Positions 48,438 through 57,088 of a stretch of 64,000 nucleotides of DNA are shown here, in pieces (within the stretch, counting starts at the first letter, position 1; the number at the start of each line of letters is the position of its first letter). The notes beneath the pieces are model-generated. The model did no database searches. It was not told the DNA's origin and worked only from the letters and a program-made list of their open reading frames with translations. The stretch comes from Ruminococcus sp. (lineage in GTDB: Bacteria; Bacillota; Clostridia; Oscillospirales; Ruminococcaceae), in contig JAGCYM010000007.1 of assembly GCA_017960805.1 (NCBI GenBank), positions 1 to 64,000 on the forward strand, given 5' to 3'. Position numbers and translations under genes: made by a program.

Positions 48438-49421
48438 TCAGCGGACTATTTCTATAATCTCCGCGCTCAATGTCGCAAGCACAAGCGGCGGAAAAACATT
48501 TGCCTCCATAGCTCCCCACGCCCTTTCTATCCTGTCGTGGAGACGTACTGCCTGATTTGATGTTACCATACGCGAGAGCTGTTCAGCCCCCTCTTTGTAA
48601 CACCCTATCATATCAGCATCAGGTTCTCGCTTGAGAACGGCACAATCACGAAAAAGTTTATCCGTCATGGAAAGCACTTCGCGTATGTCATTTCTGCTGC
48701 TTCCAAGTGAAAATAACGTAAGATTAAGGCCGTACTCATCCTTACCTATTATACTATCGGCCAGTCTTTTTGTCAAATCGACACGCTTGCGAAGCTCAGT
48801 ATCTGATATGTATTCTGTACACATACCTATGTTCCCGTGGAAGCATCTGACCGCCGCCTTGACGTCGCTGCTCTCGAATCCGCTCTCAAGGAGTGCCTGC
48901 TCTGACTCCTCTTCTGTACATGGCGACACTCCGAAACAAACACATCTTGATATTATTGTCGGCAGGAACTCGTACTTTGACTCTGCTGTAAAAATAAAGT
49001 ACGCATGATCCGGTGGCTCTTCTATGAGCTTCAGAAGCATGTTCTGAGTTGTTGTGCTCATCTTTCGGCAGTCGCGGAAAATATATACCTTGCGTCCTGT
49101 TTCATTGTTAGGCTTAACGATCGCATCCTTGATTACGGAACGCGCAATCTTTACGGTGTAGCCCTCAAGTTTTCCTTCTGTAGGCACATATATTACATCA
49201 GGGTGATTCATGTTTGCGACGTTCCTGCATGATAGGCATACGCCGCAGGGCTCACCATTCACAGGCGCCTCGCACATGAGCTGCGCCGCGTAATGATCAG
49301 CTATTAGTTTTCTGCCGCTTCCTTTTTCGCCATAGAAAATCAGCGAATGAGCGGTACGTCCGCTTTCGCGCATTCCCGCCAGAGTTGACAGCAGCCGTCT
49401 GTTTCCATATATCTTTTTCAT
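48438..49421 (-). CDS. holB: DNA polymerase III delta' subunit
   Basis: A 327-residue clamp-loader subunit. The AAA+ region has HSLIFYGEKGSGRKLIADHY, a degenerate Walker A as expected for delta', then a four-Cys zinc module (CEAPVNGEPCGVCLSC), KVYIFRDCRKMSTTTQNMLL and the SRC motif (PTIISRCVCF). The C-terminal helical collar domain follows. It is 24 nt upstream of ricT and 10 nt downstream of the TfoX-N gene on the same strand. Confidence 0.92.
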   Translation of the reverse strand: MKKIYGNRRLLSTLAGMRESGRTAHSLIFYGEKGSGRKLIADHYAAQLMCEAPVNGEPCGVCLSCRNVANMNHPDVIYVPTEGKLEGYTVKIARSVIKDAIVKPNNETGRKVYIFRDCRKMSTTTQNMLLKLIEEPPDHAYFIFTAESKYEFLPTIISRCVCFGVSPCTEEESEQALLESGFESSDVKAAVRCFHGNIGMCTEYISDTELRKRVDLTKRLADSIIGKDEYGLNLTLFSLGSSRNDIREVLSMTDKLFRDCAVLKREPDADMIGCYKEGAEQLSRMVTSNQAVRLHDRIERAWGAMEANVFPPLVLATLSAEIIEIVR

Positions 49422-49431
49422 CAGTTACCCC

Positions 49432-49746
49432 TTACTTGCGTTTGCGCGGCGAAGGCAGCTCTTCATACATCGCTTCAAAAAGAGAACAGAGGAATTCCCT
49501 GTCATCCGTTTCTTCGACCAGAAGCATCTCCTTAGCGCCATCGTATGGAAGTTCACGCGGAGCATCGGGCATAAGTCTTTCTGATGCCTCGGTCCGCTTT
49601 ACAAGAAAACGGTCATCATATATGCCGCCTGCGATCTTTCCGCGATAGTAAATTATATATTCGCCCATCATCGCCTTGAACGAAATATCATCCAGCGCTG
49701 AGAGCTGTTCCAGAATGTATTCAAGATAACTTTTACTTGAAGCCAT
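49432..49746 (-). CDS. TfoX N-terminal domain protein
   Basis: A 104-residue protein of the TfoX/Sxy N-terminal family (LEYILEQLSALDDISFKAMMG, YIIYYRGKIAGGIYDDRFLV), consisting of this domain only. Full-length TfoX regulates competence in Gammaproteobacteria; the stand-alone domain in Firmicutes has no established role. The ATG at 49746 is preferred; a TTG two codons upstream is possible. It is 14 nt after the decarboxylase gene. Confidence 0.85.
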   Translation of the reverse strand: MASSKSYLEYILEQLSALDDISFKAMMGEYIIYYRGKIAGGIYDDRFLVKRTEASERLMPDAPRELPYDGAKEMLLVEETDDREFLCSLFEAMYEELPSPRKRK

Positions 49747-49760
49747 AATCAATTACCTAT

Positions 49761-51083
49761 TCAGTATACCACATTGACTGTGGAAATGCCATACCTTTTA
49801 AAAATATTTATACAATTGCTGTCAATGATCTCTCCGCTTGCCGCTATAGGAACAGCCGGAGGACATGGAACTTTTACGGAAGCGCACACACGTCCAGCCG
49901 CCTCTTCAACGAGGATCTCCTCACTTCTTGAAAAAGCTGCCTGCCGTATGCTCATTGCCTTTTCAGGAAGTGAAAGTGTCATGCCACAGGAACGTGGTTC
50001 GTGTCTTTCAGTTCCCACGATCGCACGGTCAATTGCTCTGGAGAGTATTCTGTAGTCCTCTTTTTTATTCACAGGCGACATAAGGAGTATGACAATGTCA
50101 CTGTCCTCATACTCACATTCAACTCCATTGTTCCTGAGAATTTCTGCAAATACATTACCGTCCAGTCCGCTCTCAGCAGCTTTTATGGTAATATGGAAAG
50201 GATCTCCTTCTGCAAATACAATTCTGCCTGAAAATGATTTTCTAAGCTCAGACAGATATCTTAGATTCTCTTCAACATCAGATTTTATATGATCTGTTAT
50301 GTAAACTCTGCAAAGGTCGAGCGATGCCATTATGAGATATGACGGACTTGTTGAGGCGAACATGCTCATGCACTGCCTCATAACCCCCGTATATCTTTCA
50401 GAAGCCACATGAAGCATTGCTGCTCCTGTCAGGGCAGGAAGCATTTTGTGCGCAGAATCGCAGCACATGTCAGCTCCGAGTGCGATCGGATGATGACTGA
50501 CAGGGAAAAAATGCAGATGCGCTCCGTGAGCGTTGTCAACAAGCAGAGGTGCACCGTATCTATGGCATATTTCAGATATTCCCTTTAAATCATACATTCT
50601 TCCTGTATAGTCAGGTGATGTCAGATAAACACACGCATCCGGAATTTCCGAAAGCTTCAGCTCTATTTCATCAGGTCGGACAGTGCCGGATAAAATGCCA
50701 TCAGTATAATCAGGAATTACCCATTCTACATCTAGATCCAGTAATGCCGCTGCGTTGAGAAATGCTCTGTGAACGTTCCGAACAGCAATAACAGTTCTCC
50801 CCTCCTGCTTCATTGCCGCAAGCATGGCCTGTATGCAAAGTGTCGAGCCTCCTGCGGAGTAAAAGGTATCCGCGGTATTGTAAAGCTCAGACATTCCACG
50901 CTCACTCTGACGGATTATTCCGTCAGCTTCAAACAGACTGTCAGCTCCTTTTATTTCAGTAATATCAAGAGCTGAACAAAGCCCGTCAGGAAATAACTCA
51001 CTGCCCTTATGTCCGGGCATATGACAGCGAAGTGTTCCTGACCCGGCATAAGCCTTCAGGAAATCATAAACTGGTGTTTCCAT
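49761..51083 (-). CDS. Orn/Lys/Arg decarboxylase-family PLP protein (YaaO-like)
   Basis: A 440-residue fold-type I PLP enzyme. The N-terminal CHMPGHKGSELFPDG and DITEIKGADSLFEADG motifs, TFYSAGGSTLCIQAMLAA (phosphate loop), LLVDNAHGAHLHF (PLP-binding Asp) and CDSAHKMLPALTGAAML (Schiff-base Lys) are typical of the short YaaO/SpeA group. It probably decarboxylates arginine, lysine or ornithine for polyamine synthesis. The neighbourhood with holB and ricT mirrors the yaaO-tmk-holB-yaaT region of Bacillus, although tmk is absent here. Confidence 0.88.
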   Translation of the reverse strand: METPVYDFLKAYAGSGTLRCHMPGHKGSELFPDGLCSALDITEIKGADSLFEADGIIRQSERGMSELYNTADTFYSAGGSTLCIQAMLAAMKQEGRTVIAVRNVHRAFLNAAALLDLDVEWVIPDYTDGILSGTVRPDEIELKLSEIPDACVYLTSPDYTGRMYDLKGISEICHRYGAPLLVDNAHGAHLHFFPVSHHPIALGADMCCDSAHKMLPALTGAAMLHVASERYTGVMRQCMSMFASTSPSYLIMASLDLCRVYITDHIKSDVEENLRYLSELRKSFSGRIVFAEGDPFHITIKAAESGLDGNVFAEILRNNGVECEYEDSDIVILLMSPVNKKEDYRILSRAIDRAIVGTERHEPRSCGMTLSLPEKAMSIRQAAFSRSEEILVEEAAGRVCASVKVPCPPAVPIAASGEIIDSNCINIFKRYGISTVNVVY

Positions 51084-51541
51084 ATCTCTGACCTCTCAGA
51101 TATCGTATCTAGTCCCGAATCTGTTCTTTCATCAGGTCTTGCTGAACAGTTCAGGGTTATCTCACAACATTAACTGTAGAATAGTATATCACAATTCTCT
51201 CATTTTGTCTCGGAAACGGTTAATATTTATTTCTTTTAACCTCAATTTGATTTGTGAACAACTCCCCTACAAAAGCCCGAAAAATCGTATATTTTTCACA
51301 TTTTTAACAGCCTTTCTGGCATGAAATAAGCAAAATAATCTTCTGCATATATAAAATAGTGTTATAGTTCATAGAATTGTTACGATTTCTTCGTCAAAAT
51401 CATCAAAAAATCCATTGACAAGAAGCCTGAATAATGATAATATATACTTGCCGGAAAACATGACAAACTTATGACCGTTAGTTAATAAGTTTAAGAATTC
51501 GCCTTGGCATTGGGCGGATAACAAAAAATGGAGGGAAAAAT
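51084..51541. other. Intergenic region upstream of the GH74 gene
   Basis: It holds the GH74 promoter at 51415-51443 and a leader of about 90 nt, including a possible AACTTAT/ATAAGTT hairpin. The remaining AT-rich 300 nt show no gene with a ribosome site and no clear terminator or operator. Confidence 0.55.
51415..51443 (+). promoter_or_regulatory. Promoter of the GH74 xyloglucanase gene
   Basis: TTGACA (51415-51420) and TAATAT (51438-51443) are 17 nt apart, giving a leader of roughly 90 nt with a GGAGGG ribosome site. Confidence 0.75.
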
Positions 51542-54337
51542 ATGCATTTATTCAAGAGAACTATTGCGGGCGTCTGTGCTTTAGGCATCACAGCAGCCTG
51601 CGCAGCTCAGACGAGCTTCTCTGGTAGCGTAAATAAGGCGTACGCTGCCACAAAGGACATCTCGTCGACCATGGAGTGGGATACTCTAAGAATGGGCGGT
51701 GCCGGATTCGTTTCAGGTATCGTTTCAGGTCAGAAAGAAATGTATCTTCGTACAGACGTAGGCGGTGTGTACAGATACGACTATGAAAAGAGCAGATGGG
51801 CACAGCTTTTTGACTTCATCAACGAAGATGACAGAGGACTTCTCAGCTGTAAGGGAATCGCTATTGATCCTACAGATGACATGACAGCTTACTTCCTCTG
51901 CGGATGTGCTTACTTCTCTAACGCAAAGACAGTTATCTTCAAGACCACTGACGGCGGCAAGACTTTTTCCGAAGCAGATGTTACCGACTTGATTCAGGTC
52001 CACGGAAACGGTGACGGACGTGAATGTATTGAGCCGATCGCAGTTGATCCTGATGACACAAACACTATCTATGCAGGTGGAGATGTTACTGCAGGCAAAT
52101 CAGCTCTCATCAAGTCAACAGACGGCGGTAAAACATGGAAACCTGTAGAAGGCTATGACTCTCTCGGACTGTTCGAAGGCGAGATCAAATATCCTTCATG
52201 GACTGACAACTTGGTAAGAGGCACTGAGCCCAGCAAGCTCTATAACCAGCAGAATGGTATCGGCTGCGTATATATCGAAGGTGGTAAGGTTTATGTTGGT
52301 ACATCGGTTACCGGAAAGGCCAACATCCATGTTGCAAGCGTAAAGGACGATAAATTTGAACCTATCAAGGCGCTCCCGAATGCAAACTACCCGCTTTCAA
52401 TAACTAGTGATCATAACGGAAATCTTTTCTTCACATATATTGCAGGTCTCGCATTTGCGGGAGCTGCAGGCGGTGCATACAAATATAATATTAAATCAGG
52501 CACTGTTGAAGAGCTTTCTGTTTCCAAGAACTCTATCGGTATGATAGAAGTTGACAAAAAGGATCCTAACAAGATGTTCGCACGTACCTGCGGTGTATTC
52601 TCCGATCAGTGGTTCGGCGAAGAATGGATCCAGGACGACCCCAACACTCCTGAAAATGATGGAACTATTGCCTGGGGCGATCACTTCTTCCGCTCGGAAG
52701 ACGGAGGCAAGACATGGGAGGATATAACCCCCGGTGCTGGTGAGACAGACTACTCAACAGGCAAGGGTGTCAAGAAATTCGTTTCTCTTCCTATGGACCT
52801 CGGCGGTTACGACTGGATATATGGTAAGGCTTGCCACTGGGGAAGCAGTATCATCATCGACCCAAGAGACCCTGAAGGAGACAGACTCGTCCTTACATCA
52901 GGAAACGGCGTTTTCGCTTGTGACAACGCATGGGATAAAATGGGAGTACAGTTCTACTTCCAGCCAGACGGCGTTGAAGAGTGTGTAAGTCTTGACTTCT
53001 ACAGCACAGCTGACGGTCTCGACCTCTCAGCCATCGGTGACTACGACGGCTTCATCCACGAAAATGTTGACGACATCCCTGAGCAGTACAAGCCGAATAT
53101 GGGATCGACTTCTGCTATAACAGTATGCCCTCAGAATACTGACGTATGGGCAAGAACCGCAAACGGTGACGGCAACAACACAGGCAGCGGCTACTATACT
53201 CTCGACCGCGGCAAGACATGGAAGTCATTCAAGCCTGCATGCACTGGCGGAAAGCTTTCAATAACAGAGCTCTCAAAGGGCAAGTACAGAATAATCAATT
53301 CCAGCACAAAGGGTGCTGTATCCTACACAGACGACTACGGCGCAACATGGAAGACCTGCTCTGGAATCAAGGCTTCAAAATGTGTTTACACTCTTGTTGA
53401 TCCTAAGGACGCCAAGACTGTTTACGCAGTAGGCGCTCAGTACAATGAATACTGGTCATCTGATATGTCCAAGAAGGAACCAACATATGATGAGTCACAC
53501 TACTCTTATTACATCAGTGAGGACTATGGCGCAACCTTCACGGAAACACGTATCTGTCCTTATAACTGGGAACTCACATGGAAGTTCGAGGAAACAGGTG
53601 ATCCCGCTTACCTCGGAAACGGCACAATCGCATTTGCGGGCGCAAATCAGGGTATGTACATCATCTCCGACAAGGGCAAAACAGTCACAAAACTCGACAG
53701 TGTTGCTTATGCAAAGTGCGTAGGCTATGGTGCTCCTGAAAAGTCCGGAGATCTTAACACTCTCTTTATGTATGGTAAGCCTGAAGAAACTGACACAGAA
53801 GGTATCTACCGTTCTCAGGACGGAGGAAAGACATGGGTATGCATCAATACCGAACACCTCTACGGCGGAACCGGTAATGGTAACTACCTTGTAGGTGACA
53901 TGAATGAATTCGGTAAGGTTTACATGTCAACAGTAGGACTTGGAATCGTTTATGGTCAGCTTGCTGGTACTCCTCACAGCACAACAACAAAGACTACCAC
54001 AACTACCACTTCAAAGGCAACTACAACCACAACAACAGCAACCGGCACAACGACAACAGCTGCTCCTTCTTCATCAGCCACAGGAAATGTTACAACAGTT
54101 CGTCCTGCAGCAACGCTTATCGGTGACGCAAACACAGACAAGAAGGTAACAGTTGCAGACGCAGTTGCAATACTTCAGTCCATCGCAAACAAGGACAAGT
54201 ACAATCTCTCTGCTGAAGGCGCTGCCAACGCTGACTGCTTCGATCCCGGCGACGGAGTAACTGCTAAGGATGCTCTCGCAATACAGAAGCTCGACGCACA
54301 TGAGATCGATGCTCTCCCCGAGTATTCAACAAAGTAA
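51542..54337 (+). CDS. GH74 xyloglucanase with Thr-rich linker and dockerin
   Basis: A 931-residue secreted endo-xyloglucanase. Signal peptide (about 1-36); two seven-bladed beta-propellers (about 42-810) with GAGFVSGIVSGQ and RTDVGGVYRYD (catalytic Asp72) at the start and SAIGDYDGFIH (catalytic Asp about 500) in the middle. Repeated BNR/Asp-box motifs occur (TTDGGKTF, STDGGKTW, SEDGGKTW, SQDGGKTW). Then come a Thr/Ala/Ser-rich linker and a C-terminal dockerin (GDANTDKKVTVADAVAILQ, DGVTAKDALAIQKLD). It would attack xyloglucan as a cellulosomal subunit. The gene is monocistronic. Confidence 0.95.
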   Translation: MHLFKRTIAGVCALGITAACAAQTSFSGSVNKAYAATKDISSTMEWDTLRMGGAGFVSGIVSGQKEMYLRTDVGGVYRYDYEKSRWAQLFDFINEDDRGLLSCKGIAIDPTDDMTAYFLCGCAYFSNAKTVIFKTTDGGKTFSEADVTDLIQVHGNGDGRECIEPIAVDPDDTNTIYAGGDVTAGKSALIKSTDGGKTWKPVEGYDSLGLFEGEIKYPSWTDNLVRGTEPSKLYNQQNGIGCVYIEGGKVYVGTSVTGKANIHVASVKDDKFEPIKALPNANYPLSITSDHNGNLFFTYIAGLAFAGAAGGAYKYNIKSGTVEELSVSKNSIGMIEVDKKDPNKMFARTCGVFSDQWFGEEWIQDDPNTPENDGTIAWGDHFFRSEDGGKTWEDITPGAGETDYSTGKGVKKFVSLPMDLGGYDWIYGKACHWGSSIIIDPRDPEGDRLVLTSGNGVFACDNAWDKMGVQFYFQPDGVEECVSLDFYSTADGLDLSAIGDYDGFIHENVDDIPEQYKPNMGSTSAITVCPQNTDVWARTANGDGNNTGSGYYTLDRGKTWKSFKPACTGGKLSITELSKGKYRIINSSTKGAVSYTDDYGATWKTCSGIKASKCVYTLVDPKDAKTVYAVGAQYNEYWSSDMSKKEPTYDESHYSYYISEDYGATFTETRICPYNWELTWKFEETGDPAYLGNGTIAFAGANQGMYIISDKGKTVTKLDSVAYAKCVGYGAPEKSGDLNTLFMYGKPEETDTEGIYRSQDGGKTWVCINTEHLYGGTGNGNYLVGDMNEFGKVYMSTVGLGIVYGQLAGTPHSTTTKTTTTTTSKATTTTTTATGTTTTAAPSSSATGNVTTVRPAATLIGDANTDKKVTVADAVAILQSIANKDKYNLSAEGAANADCFDPGDGVTAKDALAIQKLDAHEIDALPEYSTK

Positions 54338-54374
54338 GAATCAGAAACTGTAAAATAACAGTCCAAAAACAATA

Positions 54375-54419
54375 CAGATGTCCTTTCTATTCAGATTTGA
54401 AAGGACATCTGCTTTTTTT
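54375..54419 (+). terminator. Terminator of the GH74 gene
   Basis: A 13-bp stem (54375-54387 with 54399-54411) is followed by a seven-T run. Confidence 0.92.
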
Positions 54420-54522
54420 ATGCTTGACAGGATCAAATGTTTTATATTATGATATTTATACAAGTTCGGCGCAAATTCTTTTACTTTTGCGCTTGATCAA
54501 AAATAACAGAAGGAGGCTTCGA

Positions 54523-55863
54523 ATGGGAAGTTTTTTTACATCATCACAGATATACAATTCAAAACAGTTTGATAAAGAAGGGTTTATTGATTTTTTCTGT
54601 AAAAGAATGGAAGCTAATGGTTACGTTCCCTGCAGCAGCGATGAAAGTGAGATCTCTTACATATTGAGATTTGCTGACAATACCAAATGGGTAACTATAA
54701 CCTCAGAAGCCTATGAGCAGGGTAATCAGTTTTCTCAAACTGATACTGGCAGAATAGCAGAAATGCTAAACACCACATGCATTAACACAATAGTCGTCGA
54801 CAGTGACTTCGCAATACTTGATTTATATGATGAAAGCGGTCAAAAAGCTGATTCACTTATCATTGGACGAGCTGATGATTATTTGGGAGATGATATATCT
54901 CAACCACTAGAAAAAACATGGACTCCGTTTCTTGAAGATAACTTTTCATTCACACAGTTATTGGAAGTGCAAAATGGTGACTATGTTTTTATCGAGGATG
55001 GTCTAACAGAGCTTGCAGACATTATTGGTATTGATAAAAGAAATATCACTTTTTCCGAAGAAGATGCCGTTGAAAATGATAAAGACACCGTCTTTCTTGA
55101 TTTTAAAGAAGCAAGGTCATCAATCGTTATGACACAGGCTGGCGAAGAAGTAACCAAAGCGCCCAAAAAAATATCTGTAAATGCAGCTTTCAAACAAATA
55201 ATCGGAAAAGCGCTTGAACCTTATGGCTTTAAGTGTATCAAAGGACGGCATCCGTATATCGTAAGAGTAATCAACAACGAAATCTTACATATTATAACCT
55301 TTTGCCCTGAGAACCCTGAATATCCTGAAGATAAGGCTATTTCGATAAGGGGAGGTGTTGCTTCAATTTATCGCAAAAAGATAACTTTTGATTTAACCCC
55401 AAAAGAAAATCATGAATGGCTCAATTATTTATTTAAGTTTTACACTGAGTTTACTCATGAGATAAATGTTCAAAACCGAATACGGCTATTTAAAACTTGT
55501 TTTTATTCAGACAATCCTGATTCGCTTATTTCCGCTTTACAAGTAGATGCTGAAAATATAATTAAGTATGCTCTGCCAATTATGGATAAGATAAATGATA
55601 TCGATTCCTGCCTGAATTATATGCAGGAATTCAAAGCGCCATGCAACTATAAAAGATGTGAAGAAATATGCACATATTATCCGGATGATGATGAAGCGTT
55701 TCTGTATTTCCTGTCAAGCAAATACATTTCAGAACGTCCGGATTTTCTCACTAATTATATAAATGATACTGAATTTCACAGCTGGGTAATTACTGAGCTT
55801 GAAAAAAGGAAAAATGATAATTTAGAAATACTAAAAGAATATGGGTTGATTTCTGAATATTAA
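54523..55863 (+). CDS. Large cytoplasmic protein of unknown function
   Basis: A 446-residue protein without signal peptide or membrane segments. The N-terminus MGSFFTSSQIYN begins a domain of about 140 residues. A second domain from about residue 225 (FKQIIGKALEPYGFKCIKGR, YIVRVINNEILHIITF) has the pattern of DUF4304-like domains. It contains no catalytic motif I recognise. AAGGAGG is 6 nt before the ATG at 54523. AT-rich codon use differs from the adjacent GH74 gene, which suggests different origin. It stands alone between two terminators. Similar stand-alone proteins are sometimes annotated as immunity or phage-related, but nothing here proves that. Confidence 0.72.
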   Translation: MGSFFTSSQIYNSKQFDKEGFIDFFCKRMEANGYVPCSSDESEISYILRFADNTKWVTITSEAYEQGNQFSQTDTGRIAEMLNTTCINTIVVDSDFAILDLYDESGQKADSLIIGRADDYLGDDISQPLEKTWTPFLEDNFSFTQLLEVQNGDYVFIEDGLTELADIIGIDKRNITFSEEDAVENDKDTVFLDFKEARSSIVMTQAGEEVTKAPKKISVNAAFKQIIGKALEPYGFKCIKGRHPYIVRVINNEILHIITFCPENPEYPEDKAISIRGGVASIYRKKITFDLTPKENHEWLNYLFKFYTEFTHEINVQNRIRLFKTCFYSDNPDSLISALQVDAENIIKYALPIMDKINDIDSCLNYMQEFKAPCNYKRCEEICTYYPDDDEAFLYFLSSKYISERPDFLTNYINDTEFHSWVITELEKRKNDNLEILKEYGLISEY

Positions 55864-55892
55864 ATTTCTCTTGATAACAACGCAGCTGAGAA

Positions 55893-55941
55893 AAAATCGG
55901 TTATCAATTCAAATCTGCTTTGAATTGATAACCGATTTTGT
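55893..55941. terminator. Long bidirectional terminator hairpin
   Basis: A 21-bp perfect stem (55893-55913 with 55919-55939) with a 5-nt loop follows the unknown 446-residue gene. Confidence 0.85.
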
Positions 55942-55944
55942 GTA

Positions 55945-55985
55945 ATACAAAAAACGCCCGAACCTAATGAAAGAACGGGCGTTTT
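55945..55985 (-). terminator. Terminator of the 61-codon ORF and micropeptide unit 2
   Basis: AAAACGCCCG (55951-55960) pairs with CGGGCGTTTT (55976-55985); read on the minus strand it is followed by TTTTTTGTATT. It lies 2 nt after the 61-codon ORF. Confidence 0.85.
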
Positions 55986-55986
55986 A

Positions 55987-56172
55987 TTATTTCTTCTCAT
56001 TTTCGGCATTATTATTGATACTGTCATCAGAACAATTCGGCGGTGGACCAAATATTACTTTCCCTGTTTCTGTACTAATGAAATACATATTGCTCTCAAA
56101 TAATTTTCTGAAAAAGCTGATGGAACTTTTCAATATCCAAAATAATACCTTTTTATTCTTTTTATGGCACAT
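55987..56172 (-). CDS. 61-codon ORF downstream of micropeptide 2
   Basis: The ORF begins MCHKKNKKVLFWILKS and ends NNNAENEKK. It is basic at the start and acidic at the end, with a short hydrophobic patch and a GPPPNC motif. No good ribosome binding site precedes the ATG. However, it follows micropeptide 2 by 32 nt on the same strand with no hairpin between, and a strong terminator follows at once, so it is very likely transcribed. It may be translated by coupling. I recognise no family. Confidence 0.45.
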   Translation of the reverse strand: MCHKKNKKVLFWILKSSISFFRKLFESNMYFISTETGKVIFGPPPNCSDDSINNNAENEKK

Positions 56173-56204
56173 ATTTAACGGAGTTCATTCAAACGACAAT
56201 TTCT

Positions 56205-56291
56205 TCAACATCGTCCTGCCTTCCACATCCGCTCTGTACAAATGAGCACTGAGCGGAAAATGTGCTGTATGGAATCCTTACCTGTTACCAT
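56205..56291 (-). CDS. 28-residue micropeptide gene, copy 2
   Basis: The peptide starts MVTGKDSIQHIFRSV and ends TERMWKAGRC, with 28 residues. GGAAAGGAG lies 8 nt before the ATG, and a promoter with TGGACA, 17 nt and TATAAT lies at 56325-56353. It is homologous to copy 1 at 56510-56596: same length, Arg13-Ser14, Thr19, Arg21-Met22 and the final Arg-Cys are shared, and the DNA similarity runs from the promoter to about 40 nt past the stop codon. The C-terminal Cys is unusual. It could be a signalling or regulatory peptide, a small toxin or a leader peptide. A 61-codon ORF follows on the same transcript. Confidence 0.65.
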   Translation of the reverse strand: MVTGKDSIQHIFRSVLICTERMWKAGRC

Positions 56292-56324
56292 TTGTACAGC
56301 TCCTTTCCTTTTGGGTATGGTTAT

Positions 56325-56353
56325 ATTATATTCTGTGTTTTCAATTTTGTCCA
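56325..56353 (-). promoter_or_regulatory. Promoter of micropeptide copy 2
   Basis: On the minus strand TGGACA (56348-56353) within GATTGGACAAA and TATAAT (56325-56330) are 17 nt apart. Confidence 0.7.
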
Positions 56354-56413
56354 ATCCCAATGTTCAATTGAAAGTTATAAACAACGGCTATATGCAAGGA
56401 TATATCCGTAAAG

Positions 56414-56448
56414 CGAAAAAGCAGCTTCCCCATTGATGAAGAAGCTGC
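56414..56448 (-). terminator. Terminator of micropeptide unit 1
   Basis: GCAGCTTC (56421-56428) pairs with GAAGCTGC (56441-56448); on the minus strand a TTTTT run follows. It separates unit 1 from the promoter of unit 2. Confidence 0.8.
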
Positions 56449-56509
56449 CAGTCATTCATAGTAAAATTTATAGGAGGTTAAACCCTTAATGGTTTTCATT
56501 TTATTATTT

Positions 56510-56596
56510 TCAACATCGTTCTGTGATGCACATTCGGTCTGTCCCCCTAACGATAGAGCGGAGCATACCAAGCACATAGGATATTCTGTTGTCCAT
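56510..56596 (-). CDS. 28-residue micropeptide gene, copy 1
   Basis: The peptide starts MDNRISYVLGMLRSIV and ends TDRMCITERC, with 28 residues. GAAAGGAG lies about 8 nt before the ATG, and a TGGACA-17-TATAAT promoter lies at 56628-56656. It is the homologue of copy 2 (see there) and forms its own unit, closed by the terminator at 56414-56448. After its stop, a TTG overlaps the TGA (frame of five codons), and an ATG-started frame of 15 codons follows, neither with a good ribosome site. Function unknown; the paired, identically sized ORFs with conserved start signals argue that translation matters. Confidence 0.65.
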   Translation of the reverse strand: MDNRISYVLGMLRSIVRGTDRMCITERC

Positions 56597-56627
56597 TTTT
56601 ACCGCTCCTTTCGTTTGGTATGGCTTT

Positions 56628-56656
56628 ATTATATCATCATAAATTTAATTTGTCCA
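56628..56656 (-). promoter_or_regulatory. Promoter of micropeptide copy 1
   Basis: On the minus strand TGGACA (56651-56656) within GATTGGACAAA and TATAAT (56628-56633) are 17 nt apart, nearly identical to the copy 2 promoter. Confidence 0.7.
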
Positions 56657-56756
56657 ATCCAAAATAAGCATTACAGACTATAGGAAAATACTATATCTGT
56701 GGTACTTGAAATAAAGAATAAACGATGATATACTATTTCAAAAGTAAGGAAAGGCT

Positions 56757-57059
56757 TTATTTTTCACACCCCGCACAATATACGGTATATGCAGCAAATC
56801 CACCTTCAATGTTATAAACATTATATCCTCGGTCTTCAAGTATCTCAGTTACTTCTGCACTAAGGTCACCCGTTCTGCACAGAACATATACAGGCTTATC
56901 TTTCGGCAACTGTGAAAGCCCCGATGATATCGAGTCAAATGGGACATTCACTGAACCAGCGAATCCGTTAAGTTCAAATTCTTCTTTACTGCGTATATCA
57001 AGCAGGGTTACCATACTGACATCGAGTGCGGTTATCTCGGCCGCTTCTATACTTTTCAT
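56757..57059 (-). CDS. Single-domain rhodanese-like sulfurtransferase
   Basis: A 100-residue rhodanese (TLLDIRSKEEFELNGFAGSV, VPFDSISS, PVYVLCRTGDLSAEV) with the active-site Cys61 in CRTGD, and a C-terminal CAGC pair. It can carry a persulfide and hand sulfur to acceptors such as sulfur-carrier proteins. It is divergent from the moeB/thiF-like gene with only 29 nt between start codons. The pairing suggests it supplies sulfur to the MoeB-type activation reaction. Confidence 0.9.
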   Translation of the reverse strand: MKSIEAAEITALDVSMVTLLDIRSKEEFELNGFAGSVNVPFDSISSGLSQLPKDKPVYVLCRTGDLSAEVTEILEDRGYNVYNIEGGFAAYTVYCAGCEK

Positions 57060-57088
57060 ATTAAATATTCCTTTCAGGAGGTTTTAAA

